Positions 20,015 to 29,072 are shown, counted from the first letter of the stretch. The stretch is 64,000 nucleotides of DNA from Nitrospira japonica (GCF_900169565.1 NZ_LT828648.1:3322501-3386500), one strand, 5' to 3'. Notes: generated by a model not told the origin, from the sequence alone. Numbers and translations: made by a program.

Positions 20015-21250
20015 ATGACTGCGCTTATAGCCTCCGCACCGCGGCCCTCATTCCGACTACTCCAGCGGTCCCTCAGACTTGTTCTAGGAGTGCTGTCGCT
20101 GTCAGTCATGGCCGGCTGTAACGATGTATCGGAAGCCCCGGCTCCGGATCCGGGCCCCGGCGCCCTAACCATTGTTACCGCTTCGCTCCCGGACGCCACC
20201 GTCAGACAACCCTACTCCATCACAATAGGCGGCTCGGGCGGCATCACCCCCTATTCATGGGGCGTGACTCCTCCGTTGCCGGCCAATCTCTCGTTCAATG
20301 GAGCCAGCGGTGCGATCAGCGGCATGCCGGCCGCACAAGGTACAAGTTCACATACCTTTACGCTTCAAGACTCTTCGGTGCCTCCCCAAACGACCCAGAA
20401 GACCCTTTCATTGAAGATCAATCAGGCCCTGGTTCCACCGGCGATCACCACGCTGTCGTTGCCGGCCGGAACCGTGAACGCGCCCTATCCGCAGACGACA
20501 CTCAATGCGACCGGAGGAGTTCCTCCCTTGGTCTGGCAGCCGGTCGGCATGCCCTTCGGATTGACATTCGACGCGGCCAGCCACTCCATTAGTGGAGTGC
20601 CCACCAGCAGCGGTACAGCAAACGTCACCTTTACGGTGAACGATTCCGCAGTCCCTTTCAATCAAACCGCAAGCGGGACACTCTCCATCACCGTCAATGT
20701 GGCCTTGAAGATCGACACGACTTCGCTCCCGGAAGGTTCGGTCAATCAAGGTTACGGACCGGTTCAACTGAACGCCTCGGGGGGCGGACAACCCTATTCT
20801 TGGACCATCGTCGGAGGAGCGCCGCCGGCTCCGGGCCTCACCCTCAGCTCGGGCGGCGTAATCACCGGTCAACCGACGACCAAGGGAGCATTCACCAATA
20901 CCTATCGCGTGCAGGACAACAATGGAGCGGCCGTGACGCAGTCGCTGACCATTACTGTGGCCGAATTGATCATCGACACCACCGGACTGCCGACCGGGCG
21001 GGTTGGCGTGGCATATGGACCGGTGGCGCTGACTGCATCGGGCGGCACGCCACCTTATGTCTGGTCATCTTCAGTCGTCCCGGTCCTGCCATCTGGATTG
21101 CTGTTCGATCCCAATTCAGGAACAGTCAGTGGGGCTCCACTGGTTCCACAAATTAATGGAAGCCACACATTTTCCGTGCGCGATGCCGCCAATCGTACGG
21201 CGACGAAAGCGCTTGGACTAACCATCTTGGACTCGTTGACGTCGAGATAG
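20015..21250 (+). CDS. Ig-repeat surface lipoprotein, paralog 3 (four repeats)
   Basis: 411 residues with a strong ribosome site (AGAAGGAG) before the ATG. The signal sequence LVLGVLSLSVMAG leads to the lipobox Cys and the stem NDVSEAPAPDPGPGAL. Four He_PIG-like repeats end GAISGMP, HSISGVP, GVITGQP and GTVSGAP. The second repeat (VWQPVGMPFGLTFDAASHSI) is nearly the same as one in paralog 4, and both proteins end in SLTSR. The paralog 4 gene starts 30 bases downstream, so the two form one transcription unit. Lipid-anchored, extracytoplasmic and probably adhesive or structural; no catalytic residues recognised. Confidence 0.8.
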   Translation: MTALIASAPRPSFRLLQRSLRLVLGVLSLSVMAGCNDVSEAPAPDPGPGALTIVTASLPDATVRQPYSITIGGSGGITPYSWGVTPPLPANLSFNGASGAISGMPAAQGTSSHTFTLQDSSVPPQTTQKTLSLKINQALVPPAITTLSLPAGTVNAPYPQTTLNATGGVPPLVWQPVGMPFGLTFDAASHSISGVPTSSGTANVTFTVNDSAVPFNQTASGTLSITVNVALKIDTTSLPEGSVNQGYGPVQLNASGGGQPYSWTIVGGAPPAPGLTLSSGGVITGQPTTKGAFTNTYRVQDNNGAAVTQSLTITVAELIIDTTGLPTGRVGVAYGPVALTASGGTPPYVWSSSVVPVLPSGLLFDPNSGTVSGAPLVPQINGSHTFSVRDAANRTATKALGLTILDSLTSR

Positions 21251-21280
21251 GCAAAACAGAAAGGAGTCGTTCATTCCACT

Positions 21281-22012
21281 ATGAGATCTGTGCGAGCCAA
21301 CCACTTGAAATATTGGCCGGTTGGTGCGCATAACCTATCCGTGCACGATCGCGCATACAGGATATCCAGGTTGGGCATCGCGCTAGCGGCGACCGCTGCC
21401 TTCTGTAGTCTTCTCGGCTGTAACGACATGTCCAAGGCTCCACCGCCTGATCCGGTCCCCGGAGAACTTGCCATCGCGACCACATTTCTTCCCGATGGCG
21501 ACGTGGGGGAACCTTACGTGGCTGCAGTAGGAGGATCCGGAGGCATTACACCGTATAAGTGGTCGGTATCTCCGGCGCTTCCCCCGAGTCTCACGTTCGA
21601 CCAGACGAGCGGTTCAATCAGCGGAACGCCGACGACGGCTGCCACTACCACTCACACCTTTACGCTCCAAGATTCTTCCAATCCCGCCGACACCGTGCAG
21701 AAATCGCTCTCCCTTACCGTCGAACCTCCCCTGTTGGTCAACACCACGTCTCTTCCGGTCGGACGAGTGAACGTGCCGTATCCGGTTACCACATTAACCG
21801 CGGTGGGAGGCTTGCCTCCCCTAGTCTGGCAGCCGGTGGCCATGCCCTTCGGACTGACCTTCGATCCGGCTTCCCACAGCATTCTCGGAACGCCACTGAC
21901 GAGTGGGACAACGAGCGTGACTTTTACGGTCCGCGATTCAAGTTCGCCGTTCAACAAGACAGCTTCCGCTACGCTCGGCTTGACGATTGCCCCCTCATTG
22001 ACCAGCCGGTAG
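21281..22012 (+). CDS. Ig-repeat surface lipoprotein, paralog 4 (two repeats)
   Basis: 243 residues, the shortest of the five. The N-terminus carries an unusually long basic leader, then GIALAATAAFCSLLG, the lipobox Cys and the stem NDMSKAPPPDPVPGEL (Met replaces Val). Only two He_PIG-like repeats remain: GGSGGITPYKWSVSPALPPS..., and one with VWQPVAMPFGLTFDPASHSI. The second is a near copy of repeat 2 of paralog 3, and the C-terminus also ends SLTSR. AAAGGAG lies about 13 bases before the ATG. It is probably co-transcribed with paralog 3, from which it may derive by duplication and loss of repeats. Confidence 0.78.
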   Translation: MRSVRANHLKYWPVGAHNLSVHDRAYRISRLGIALAATAAFCSLLGCNDMSKAPPPDPVPGELAIATTFLPDGDVGEPYVAAVGGSGGITPYKWSVSPALPPSLTFDQTSGSISGTPTTAATTTHTFTLQDSSNPADTVQKSLSLTVEPPLLVNTTSLPVGRVNVPYPVTTLTAVGGLPPLVWQPVAMPFGLTFDPASHSILGTPLTSGTTSVTFTVRDSSSPFNKTASATLGLTIAPSLTSR

Positions 22013-22067
22013 ACCGTCGCATATGACTGCTCGCCTCGGTTGAGTCGCCTCTCCCTTCCTATACCTT

Positions 22068-22082
22068 TGTAGGGGAGACCCC
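22068..22082 (+). promoter_or_regulatory. GGGG-rich hairpin upstream of Ig lipoprotein gene 5
   Basis: TGTAGGGGAGACC (22068-22080) is a near copy of the element before gene 1. Here GGGG (22072-22075) and CCCC (22079-22082) can pair around AGA. It lies 83 bases before the ATG at 22165. A further GGGGTCCTAACCCC sequence occurs at about 22124-22137. Confidence 0.4.
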
Positions 22083-22164
22083 ATCCCGATCCATCCCGTA
22101 AGATGCACTCCTCAGAAAGGCATGGGGTCCTAACCCCGCCACTCCAGCATTGCGCTGAGAGACG

Positions 22165-23418
22165 ATGGTTTTTTACTTGCTGGGTATCACCGTGCCATTG
22201 ACCGATCGGCCGCACAAGATTCACATTACGCCCCCCGCGCGAACTGCAAGGGGCTTATGGGCGCCCTTCCTGTCCGTGGTCTGCCTGTCAGGACTGATCG
22301 GCTGCAATGACGTCTCCAAAGCTCCTGACCCGGCCCCCGGTCCCGGCGCATTGGCCATCGTGTCGCTTTCTCTGCCCGACGGCGTCGTCAATCAACCCTA
22401 TGCGACCACTGTGGGTGGATCCGGCGGAATCACTCCCTATCAATGGTCGGTAAGTCCCCTCCTCCCCCGCAGTCTGACCCTCGATCCTTCGACAGGAGCA
22501 ATCAGCGGCACACCTGAGATCGTCGGGACAACGAGCCATACCTTCGCCCTGCACGACGCGTCCAATCCGGCACAGTCGACGCAAGTCACTCTCTCTTTGA
22601 CCATCAACGCAGCGCCGGCAGTACTGGCCATTACCACCACGTCACTCCCGAGCGGTACAGTCGGCCAACAGTACAGCAGGACGATCCAGGCCACGGGTGG
22701 AACCGCCCCGCTGTCCTGGAGTATTGTGGCGGGCGCTCTGCCTCAAAATGTGGCGTTCAATTCCCAGACAGGACTTGTGTCCGGCACGCCGACCGCCGTC
22801 GGTACATCCAACTTCACGGTGCGCGTCGTGGATACGACCGGACAAGCCGACACGCAATCCCTGTCGATCCTGATCAACCCATCGGCACCGCCCAACATCA
22901 CCACGGCTTCGGCCCTACCGGGAGGCACGGTCGGCTTGCCTTACAGTCAAACCCTGGCCGCTTCCGGTGGAACCGGCACCCTGGTCTGGAGCCGGACGGT
23001 CGGATCACTCCCGGCGAATTTGGCACTCAATCCCGCCGGGATCATCTCAGGTACTCCGACCAATACCGGCACCTCCACCTTCACGGTGAGGGTAACTGAC
23101 GCCCTATCACAGTCCGATTCCCAACAGTTCTCACTGACCGTGAGTGCCGCGCTGACAATAACCACCACTTCACTTGATAATGGCCGCGTCCGACGATCCT
23201 ATGATGAGACATTGCGGAGTTCGGGAGGAACGGCTCCGTTTACCTGGACCGTGTCGCCGCCGCTTCCGGCCGGGCTTGTTCTGAACGCGGCCACCGGAAA
23301 CATCTCTGGAACCCCTTCTTCCACCAGCAATGTGGTCTACGATTTCACCGTCCGGGACTCCACGACACCGACGAATCAGACCTTTACCAAATCCATCCGC
23401 CTCAGAGTCACCAACTAA
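22165..23418 (+). CDS. Ig-repeat surface lipoprotein, paralog 5 (four repeats)
   Basis: 417 residues. The leader FLSVVCLSGLIG precedes the lipobox Cys and the stem NDVSKAPDPAPGPGAL. Four He_PIG-like repeats follow, with the tags GAISGTPEIVG, GLVSGTPTAVG, GIISGTPTNTG and GNISGTPSSTS. Repeat 1 resembles repeat 1 of paralogs 3 and 4 (VGGSGGITPYQWSVSPLLPR). Repeats 2-3 resemble the repeats of paralog 1 with FTVRV.D......SQ. The N-terminal start at 22165 gives a long leader before the hydrophobic core, so a later start cannot be excluded. It is predicted to be an outer-membrane lipoprotein facing outward. It ends the tandem array; dnaE follows 67 bases later. Confidence 0.78.
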   Translation: MVFYLLGITVPLTDRPHKIHITPPARTARGLWAPFLSVVCLSGLIGCNDVSKAPDPAPGPGALAIVSLSLPDGVVNQPYATTVGGSGGITPYQWSVSPLLPRSLTLDPSTGAISGTPEIVGTTSHTFALHDASNPAQSTQVTLSLTINAAPAVLAITTTSLPSGTVGQQYSRTIQATGGTAPLSWSIVAGALPQNVAFNSQTGLVSGTPTAVGTSNFTVRVVDTTGQADTQSLSILINPSAPPNITTASALPGGTVGLPYSQTLAASGGTGTLVWSRTVGSLPANLALNPAGIISGTPTNTGTSTFTVRVTDALSQSDSQQFSLTVSAALTITTTSLDNGRVRRSYDETLRSSGGTAPFTWTVSPPLPAGLVLNAATGNISGTPSSTSNVVYDFTVRDSTTPTNQTFTKSIRLRVTN

Positions 23419-23485
23419 TCGAGCGCTTCTATCGATACCCGAGATCGGGTTTGACATCGACTGCTCCCGCTCATAGAATCCGCGC

Positions 23486-26400
23486 ATGTCGTTCGTGCAC
23501 CTCCATCTCCATACACAATTCAGTCTTCTCGACGGGGCCAACCAAATCGGTCCTCTCGTGCAACAAATTAAATCGTTCGGCCAACCGGCCGTTGCCATGA
23601 CCGACCATGGCAATATGTTCGGAGCGATCGAATTTTATCGAAAAGCGAAAGAGGCTGGAGTCAAACCGATCATCGGATGCGAAGCCTACATGGCCCCGGG
23701 CAGCCGGCTCAACAAGGACGGAAGCCAACTGGCCCACAACGACTACTATCATCTCATTCTCTTGGCTCGGAACCTGACGGGCTATCAAAACCTGATCAAG
23801 CTTGTCAGTAAAGCATATCTTGAGGGGTTCTATTATAAGCCTCGGATGGACAAGGAGATTCTTAAGCAGCACCACGAGGGAATCATTGCCCTTTCAGGCT
23901 GTCTCAGCGGAGAGATTCCGTACCTGATCGGCCAGAAGAATATGGCTGAAGCCATGGCGGTGGCCGGTGAATTTCAAGAGATCTTCGGCCGTGATCACTT
24001 CTACTTGGAAGTGCAGGCGAACGGACTCGACCACCAGCGCATTGCCAATGCGGGCCTGATTGAGATTCACAAAAAACTGAATATCCCGCTGGCCGGCACC
24101 AACGACTGCCACTACCTCAAGAAAGAGGACTCCCGGCCGCACGATCTGATGCTCTGCCTTCAGACCGGCAAGACCATCAGTGATCCGAATCGTATGAAGT
24201 TCGACACGGACGAACTCTACGTGAAGTCCACCGAGGAGATCGCTCCCGCGTTTGCGGAATTTCCGGGAGCCGTCGCAAACACCTGCCGCATCGCCGACCA
24301 CTGCGAACTGGAATTAGCCCTCAACAAAACCTATCTCCCGCAGTATACCGCTCCCGACGGGTATACCCGCGAATCCTATGTCGAACACCTCGCGACGGAG
24401 GGGCTCAATATTCGGTTGAACGATCGGCCGAGCCCTATCGCCCGAGCGCTCTATGAACAACGGCTGCGGGAGGAGCTCACCGTCATCTGCTCGATGGGGT
24501 TTGCCGGTTATTTCCTCATCGTCTGGGACATCATCCGGTTTGCCAGATCCCGCGGCATTCCCGTCGGACCTGGCCGCGGCTCTGCGGCCGGAAGTTTGGT
24601 GGCCTATGCCCTGCGGATTACGGATCTCGACCCCTTGGTCTATAGCCTACTGTTCGAGCGATTCTTGAATCCCGAGCGCGTCTCGCTTCCTGATATCGAC
24701 ATGGACTTCTGTATGGACCGCCGCGGTGAAGTGATCAATTATGTCGTCGAGAAATACGGATCCGACCATGTGGCGCAAATCATCACGTTCGGCACACTCG
24801 GGGCCAAGGCTGCCATCCGGGACGTGGGCCGGGTACTGGAAATGCCCTATGCCGACGCGGACAAAGTGGCCAAACTGGTTCCCAACCAGCTCAATGTGAC
24901 CTTGCAGCAGGCCCTCGACACCGAACCGCGACTCCGCGAGTTGGTCGAAACTGATCCCAGAGTCAAGGAACTGATGTCGGTCGCCCAATCGCTCGAAGGC
25001 CTCGCGCGGCACGCGTCGACCCATGCGGCGGGAGTCGTAATTTCCGAAGGCCCATTGACCGACCATGTGCCGCTTTACAAGGGTGCCAACGACGAAATCG
25101 TCACCCAATATTCCATGGGAGACGTGGAAAAAATCGGCCTGGTCAAATTCGACTTCCTCGGCCTCAAGACATTGACCATGATCCGTCGGGCCGAAACTTT
25201 GATCAACGGGAGTCGTCCGGATCGTGCGCCGCTCGTGGTGGACCGACTGCCGTTCGACGATGCCGAGACCTTCGCGCTGCTCTCGTCGGGCAAGACCACC
25301 GGCATCTTCCAATTGGAAAGCTCCGGCATGCGGGATCTCTTGACGGGGTTCAAGCCTGACCGATTCGAGGACATCATCGCGATCATCGCGCTCTATCGAC
25401 CCGGCCCGATGGATCTGATTCCGGACTTCATCAAGCGCAAACAGGGCAAGGTGCCGATTACCTATGAAACGCCGGAACTCGAGCCGATCCTCAAGGACAC
25501 CTACGGCGTCATCGTCTATCAGGAACAGGTCATGGCGATCGCCAATAAGGTCGCCGGCTTTTCACTGGGACAAGCCGACATTCTTCGCCGGGCCATGGGC
25601 AAGAAGAAGCCCGAGGAAATGGAGAAACTTCGGGTCAAGTTTCTGGAGGGTGCCAAGCAGAACAGGATCTCGGAAAAGAAAGCCGAGAAGCTGTACGAGT
25701 TGATTCAGAAGTTTGCCGGATATGGCTTCAACAAATCGCATGCGGCCGCCTATGCCGTCGTCTGTTATCAAACGGGATATCTGAAGGCCCACTATCCGAC
25801 CGAATTCATGGCGGCACTCATGACCAGCGACATGGGCAATCAGGACAAGATCGTGGGGTATTTCACGGAATGCCGGGATCTCGACATCAAAGTCCTGGGT
25901 CCCGACGTCAACGAGAGCCAGAAGGACTTTGCGGTGGCCGACGGAGCCATCCGCTTCGGGCTCGCCGCCATCAAGAACGTGGGGGAAGGAGCCGTCGAAT
26001 CCGTTCTGGCAATCCGGGACGAGAGCGGCCCGTTCGCGTCGTTCTTTGACTTTTGTCGGCGGGTCGACCTGAGAAAAGTAAACAAGCGGATGCTGGAAGG
26101 GCTGATCAAGACCGGCGCGTTCGATTCGACCGGAGCGAAACGCGCGCAACTCGTCGCGGTGCTGGACCGGGCGGTCGAAGACGGCGCGGCGGCCCAGCAG
26201 GAGAGAGAACTGGGCCAAACGAACATATTCGGAGCGGAATTCCAACCCCAAGGCCAGCCGGCTCATTCAGCCAACCCCATATTGCCTTCGGTTCCCGAAT
26301 GGGATCAGACAACGAGGTTGAAGTACGAGCGGGAACTCACAGGCTTCTACATTACCGCACATCCGCTCGCCCGCTATGAGGCCACGATCGGCGCCCTCGC

Positions 26401-26941
26401 GACCACGACGACAACGGGACTCACGGAACTGTCGGACGGCAAAGAAGTCAAGCTCTGCGGCATCATCGCCACCGTCAAATCCATGCTGACCAAGAAAGGT
26501 GATCGCATGGCTTATCTGTCGTTGGAAGACCTGCAAGGAACGGTCGAGGTCATCGCATTCCCCGACCTCTTCAAATCAGCGGGCGACTTGATCGCGCCGG
26601 AACGTCTGGTCCGAATCACCGGCACCATCGACCGAGGCGACAAAGGCACGAAGATCCGCGGTAGTCATATTGAACCCCTGGCCGAGGTCCAGACTCAAAC
26701 GGTGAAGCGCGTACGCATCAGGCTGACCGACCGTCCGGATACCCAGGACCAACTGCCTCGATTGCTGGAGGTCTTCAAGCGCCACCCTGGAGGCGCCACC
26801 ATATCACTGACGTTCCGGACTGAGGAATCCCTAGAAGCCGATACAGGCCCCCTTCCCAACCTTACCGTCACCGCCAGCGAACACTTCGTGGCGGAGGTCG
26901 AAGAAGTGCTAGGCAAAGGGGCCCTATCTTTGGTATCGTAA
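23486..26941 (+). CDS. dnaE: DNA polymerase III alpha subunit
   Basis: 1151 residues, normal for DnaE1. The N-terminal PHP domain begins FVHLHLHTQFSLLDGANQIG and has VAMTDHGNMFGAIEFYRKAK. The polymerase palm carries GPGRGSAAGSLVAYALRIT and the catalytic PDIDMDFCMDRRGEVI; other marks are HASTHAAGVVIS, RPGPMDLIPDFIKRK and YGFNKSHAAAYAVV. A C-terminal OB-fold (LCGIIATVKSMLTKKGDRMA) and tail complete it. It is the replicative polymerase catalytic subunit. It lies downstream of the unrelated Ig lipoprotein array and 64 bases upstream of accA, with which it may be co-transcribed, as in several bacteria. Confidence 0.97.
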   Translation: MSFVHLHLHTQFSLLDGANQIGPLVQQIKSFGQPAVAMTDHGNMFGAIEFYRKAKEAGVKPIIGCEAYMAPGSRLNKDGSQLAHNDYYHLILLARNLTGYQNLIKLVSKAYLEGFYYKPRMDKEILKQHHEGIIALSGCLSGEIPYLIGQKNMAEAMAVAGEFQEIFGRDHFYLEVQANGLDHQRIANAGLIEIHKKLNIPLAGTNDCHYLKKEDSRPHDLMLCLQTGKTISDPNRMKFDTDELYVKSTEEIAPAFAEFPGAVANTCRIADHCELELALNKTYLPQYTAPDGYTRESYVEHLATEGLNIRLNDRPSPIARALYEQRLREELTVICSMGFAGYFLIVWDIIRFARSRGIPVGPGRGSAAGSLVAYALRITDLDPLVYSLLFERFLNPERVSLPDIDMDFCMDRRGEVINYVVEKYGSDHVAQIITFGTLGAKAAIRDVGRVLEMPYADADKVAKLVPNQLNVTLQQALDTEPRLRELVETDPRVKELMSVAQSLEGLARHASTHAAGVVISEGPLTDHVPLYKGANDEIVTQYSMGDVEKIGLVKFDFLGLKTLTMIRRAETLINGSRPDRAPLVVDRLPFDDAETFALLSSGKTTGIFQLESSGMRDLLTGFKPDRFEDIIAIIALYRPGPMDLIPDFIKRKQGKVPITYETPELEPILKDTYGVIVYQEQVMAIANKVAGFSLGQADILRRAMGKKKPEEMEKLRVKFLEGAKQNRISEKKAEKLYELIQKFAGYGFNKSHAAAYAVVCYQTGYLKAHYPTEFMAALMTSDMGNQDKIVGYFTECRDLDIKVLGPDVNESQKDFAVADGAIRFGLAAIKNVGEGAVESVLAIRDESGPFASFFDFCRRVDLRKVNKRMLEGLIKTGAFDSTGAKRAQLVAVLDRAVEDGAAAQQERELGQTNIFGAEFQPQGQPAHSANPILPSVPEWDQTTRLKYERELTGFYITAHPLARYEATIGALATTTTTGLTELSDGKEVKLCGIIATVKSMLTKKGDRMAYLSLEDLQGTVEVIAFPDLFKSAGDLIAPERLVRITGTIDRGDKGTKIRGSHIEPLAEVQTQTVKRVRIRLTDRPDTQDQLPRLLEVFKRHPGGATISLTFRTEESLEADTGPLPNLTVTASEHFVAEVEEVLGKGALSLVS

Positions 26942-27005
26942 CATCCGACGAGCAGGCCCGGGGGGATCGCCCTCCTGGCGAATATCCACAACCTCTTATC
27001 CGTTT

Positions 27006-27974
27006 ATGCGCGACTATCTAGAATTTGAGAAGCCCCTCCGCGAAATTGAAGAAAAAATCGAAAAATTGGTGACGTCCGGCAGCACCAAAGCCAGTCACCA
27101 GGAAGAAATCCGCAAGTTGCGGATGAAATTGGCCCAGGTCGAGCATGACCTCTATAACGGCCTGACCCCCTGGCAACGCACGCAGTTAGCCCGACATCCG
27201 CAACGTCCCAGCACCCTCGACTATATCAATGAAATTTTTCGAGACTTTCTGGAGTTCCACGGAGACCGGTCGTTCGGCGACGATCGCGCCATCGTCGGAG
27301 GGTTCGCCCGGTTCAACGATCGCTCCGTGATGGTTATCGGCCACCAAAAAGGCAAGACCCTCAAGGAACGGATGCAGCGGAATTTCGGTATGCCGAATCC
27401 GGAGGGGTACAGGAAGGCCTTGCGCCTCATGAAGATGGCCGAGAAATTCAACCGCCCGATCGTCACCTTTATCGACACTCCCGGCGCCTACCCCGGAATC
27501 GGCGCGGAGGAACGAGGCCAAGCCGAGGCGATCGCCAGAAATCTCCTGGTCATGTCGAGACTGAGCGTCCCCATCGTTTCCATTGTCATCGGCGAAGGCG
27601 GCAGCGGAGGCGCACTGGCTTTGGGCGTGTCGGACCGGGTTCTCATGCTGGAGCATGGCGTCTATTCGGTGATTTCCCCCGAGGGCTGCGCGGCTATCCT
27701 CTGGGATGATCCGGCCAAAGTGCCGGATGCGGCCTTCGCATTGAAGATGACAGCCCAGGATCTTCAGGGTCTCGGGATCGTCGACGACATCATACCGGAG
27801 CCCATCGGCGGGGCCCACCGAGAGCCAAGAGCAGTCACGGACCGGGTCGCCAAAACTCTGACCAACTACCTGTTCCCGCTCACCGAGTGCTCGATTGCCC
27901 AACTGCTGGCTGAACGCGAGCAGAAGTACCGGCGCATCGGGGCGGTCAACGGGCTCGAAGCCAAACCTTCATAA
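27006..27974 (+). CDS. accA: Acetyl-CoA carboxylase carboxyltransferase alpha subunit
   Basis: 322 residues, the usual AccA length. It begins YLEFEKPLREIEEKIEKL and has the ARHPQRPSTLDYI segment, GDRSFGDDRAIVGGFARF, FIDTPGAYPGIGAEERGQAE and GEGGSGGALALGVSDRVLML, all diagnostic for the crotonase-fold CT alpha subunit. With AccD it transfers the carboxyl group from biotin to acetyl-CoA, the committed step of fatty-acid synthesis. No accD is visible in the window. It ends in a convergent region with the DUF1080 gene. Confidence 0.97.
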   Translation: MRDYLEFEKPLREIEEKIEKLVTSGSTKASHQEEIRKLRMKLAQVEHDLYNGLTPWQRTQLARHPQRPSTLDYINEIFRDFLEFHGDRSFGDDRAIVGGFARFNDRSVMVIGHQKGKTLKERMQRNFGMPNPEGYRKALRLMKMAEKFNRPIVTFIDTPGAYPGIGAEERGQAEAIARNLLVMSRLSVPIVSIVIGEGGSGGALALGVSDRVLMLEHGVYSVISPEGCAAILWDDPAKVPDAAFALKMTAQDLQGLGIVDDIIPEPIGGAHREPRAVTDRVAKTLTNYLFPLTECSIAQLLAEREQKYRRIGAVNGLEAKPS

Positions 27975-28026
27975 GTTCTTCCTCTTCGTCCACTCTCCGG
28001 TGGGCTGATCTCGCTTGCTGAAAACG

Positions 28027-28069
28027 CTCGGTCGGACGGGCTTCCCATCACAGAATGGTGCCGACCGAG
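28027..28069. terminator. Long-looped inverted repeat between convergent genes
   Basis: CTCGGTCGG (28027-28035) and CCGACCGAG (28061-28069) are perfect 9-base complements separated by 25 bases. They lie between the accA stop (27974) and the end of the DUF1080 gene (28089). There is no T tract on either side. It may serve as a bidirectional terminator or mRNA 3' end stabiliser. Confidence 0.35.
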
Positions 28070-28088
28070 TGTGCAGGCCATTGATCGA

Positions 28089-29042
28089 TTATCGCGCGGG
28101 GGTCAGCAAGATATTGCGGAAAGCGACGCGGCCGTGGTCTCCCTGAAGCATGATGGGGCCAGGCAGTTCTTCATGACTATCCAGAGCAGCGCCGGTAATC
28201 CCCGGGATGTCCGATTCTGAGATCACGCGCCGCCCATTCACCGCGACCGTGACATTCCGGCCTACGATCGTCACATCGAGTGCCTGCCATTCTCCCAATG
28301 GTTTCGCTTCCGAACTCGACGGACTCAATTGACCGAAAATGGCACCCGTCGTTCGAGAGGTGGCCGGCATTCCGGCATCGTTTCCGATCTGGACTTCGTA
28401 TCGTCCTCGAAGATAGACGCCGCTTCCTCCTCCATCACGTAACTGAAATTCGACGTGGAGTTGGAAGTCGCTGAAGCGCAGTTCGCTGACCAAGTCAGTG
28501 CACGGACTTTCGTTGAAGAGAATTTCCTTTTCGACTCGCCAGCATCGGGGATCCCTTCCGCTTCGCGGGACCCAGCCAGACAAATCCCGACCATTCATCA
28601 GGGAGCGGGGATACTCCCAATCGGATTGTCCGGACGCATGAAGGTCCGGAGCCCGGATTCCAGTCCACTGTACTTGCGAGCGCGCTCCGCTTGCGACGCC
28701 CTCCAGCCGGTCGTCCACGAGCCGTGCTGTAAAGATGAGATGTTCTCCGGTGCCTGAGTGATGGAACGTCACGGTTCGGTCGTCAATGATGATATCGTAG
28801 ATCGGGTCGGCGCCTCCGTAGAGCCAGACAAGACGGCCTTGGATCTTGTCGGCCGTTGTTGCGTCGATTTCCAACCAGGCCGAGGACAATCCGTTCGCTC
28901 CACGTGTCGTCAGGTCCCAGCGTCCCGTAAAGTCGACGCTTGAAGATGTCTGCGTCGGCGCCGCAGGCACGCGAATCGGAGAGAGCAGCTCGGCGATAAC
29001 GCACGCCACTCCAAGGACTCCGATGCCAAGAAGTCGAATCAT
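28089..29042 (-). CDS. Secreted DUF1080 (3-keto-disaccharide hydrolase-like) protein with extra N-domain
   Basis: 317 residues. A signal peptide (LLGIGVLGVACVIAELL) is followed by an N-terminal beta-rich region (about 33-130; FTGRWDLTTRGANGLSSAWL onward). The DUF1080 concanavalin-like domain follows, starting near residue 145: SLMNGRDLSGWVPRSG, FSDFQLHVEFQLRDGGGSGV, YLRGRYEVQIGNDAG and PGPIMLQGDHGRVAFRNILL are the family landmarks. DUF1080 proteins are glycan-active; some hydrolyse 3-keto-glycosides. The gene is last in a tight four-gene minus-strand operon (30-base gap to the SGNH gene), which suggests action on a glycan made or modified by that operon. The N-terminal domain is unassigned. 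Confidence 0.83.
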   Translation of the reverse strand: MIRLLGIGVLGVACVIAELLSPIRVPAAPTQTSSSVDFTGRWDLTTRGANGLSSAWLEIDATTADKIQGRLVWLYGGADPIYDIIIDDRTVTFHHSGTGEHLIFTARLVDDRLEGVASGARSQVQWTGIRAPDLHASGQSDWEYPRSLMNGRDLSGWVPRSGRDPRCWRVEKEILFNESPCTDLVSELRFSDFQLHVEFQLRDGGGSGVYLRGRYEVQIGNDAGMPATSRTTGAIFGQLSPSSSEAKPLGEWQALDVTIVGRNVTVAVNGRRVISESDIPGITGAALDSHEELPGPIMLQGDHGRVAFRNILLTPAR

Positions 29043-29072
29043 CGGGTCTGAAATCTCCTCCCAATAACGCGC

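Noticed and set aside
15159-23418. Recent mobile or phage origin of the Ig array
   Set aside because: No transposase, integrase, terminal repeats or tRNA target nearby; codon use seems only slightly more AT-rich in the first gene.
24647-25312. Antisense frame within dnaE
   Set aside because: Fully contained in a conserved polymerase gene with no independent features.
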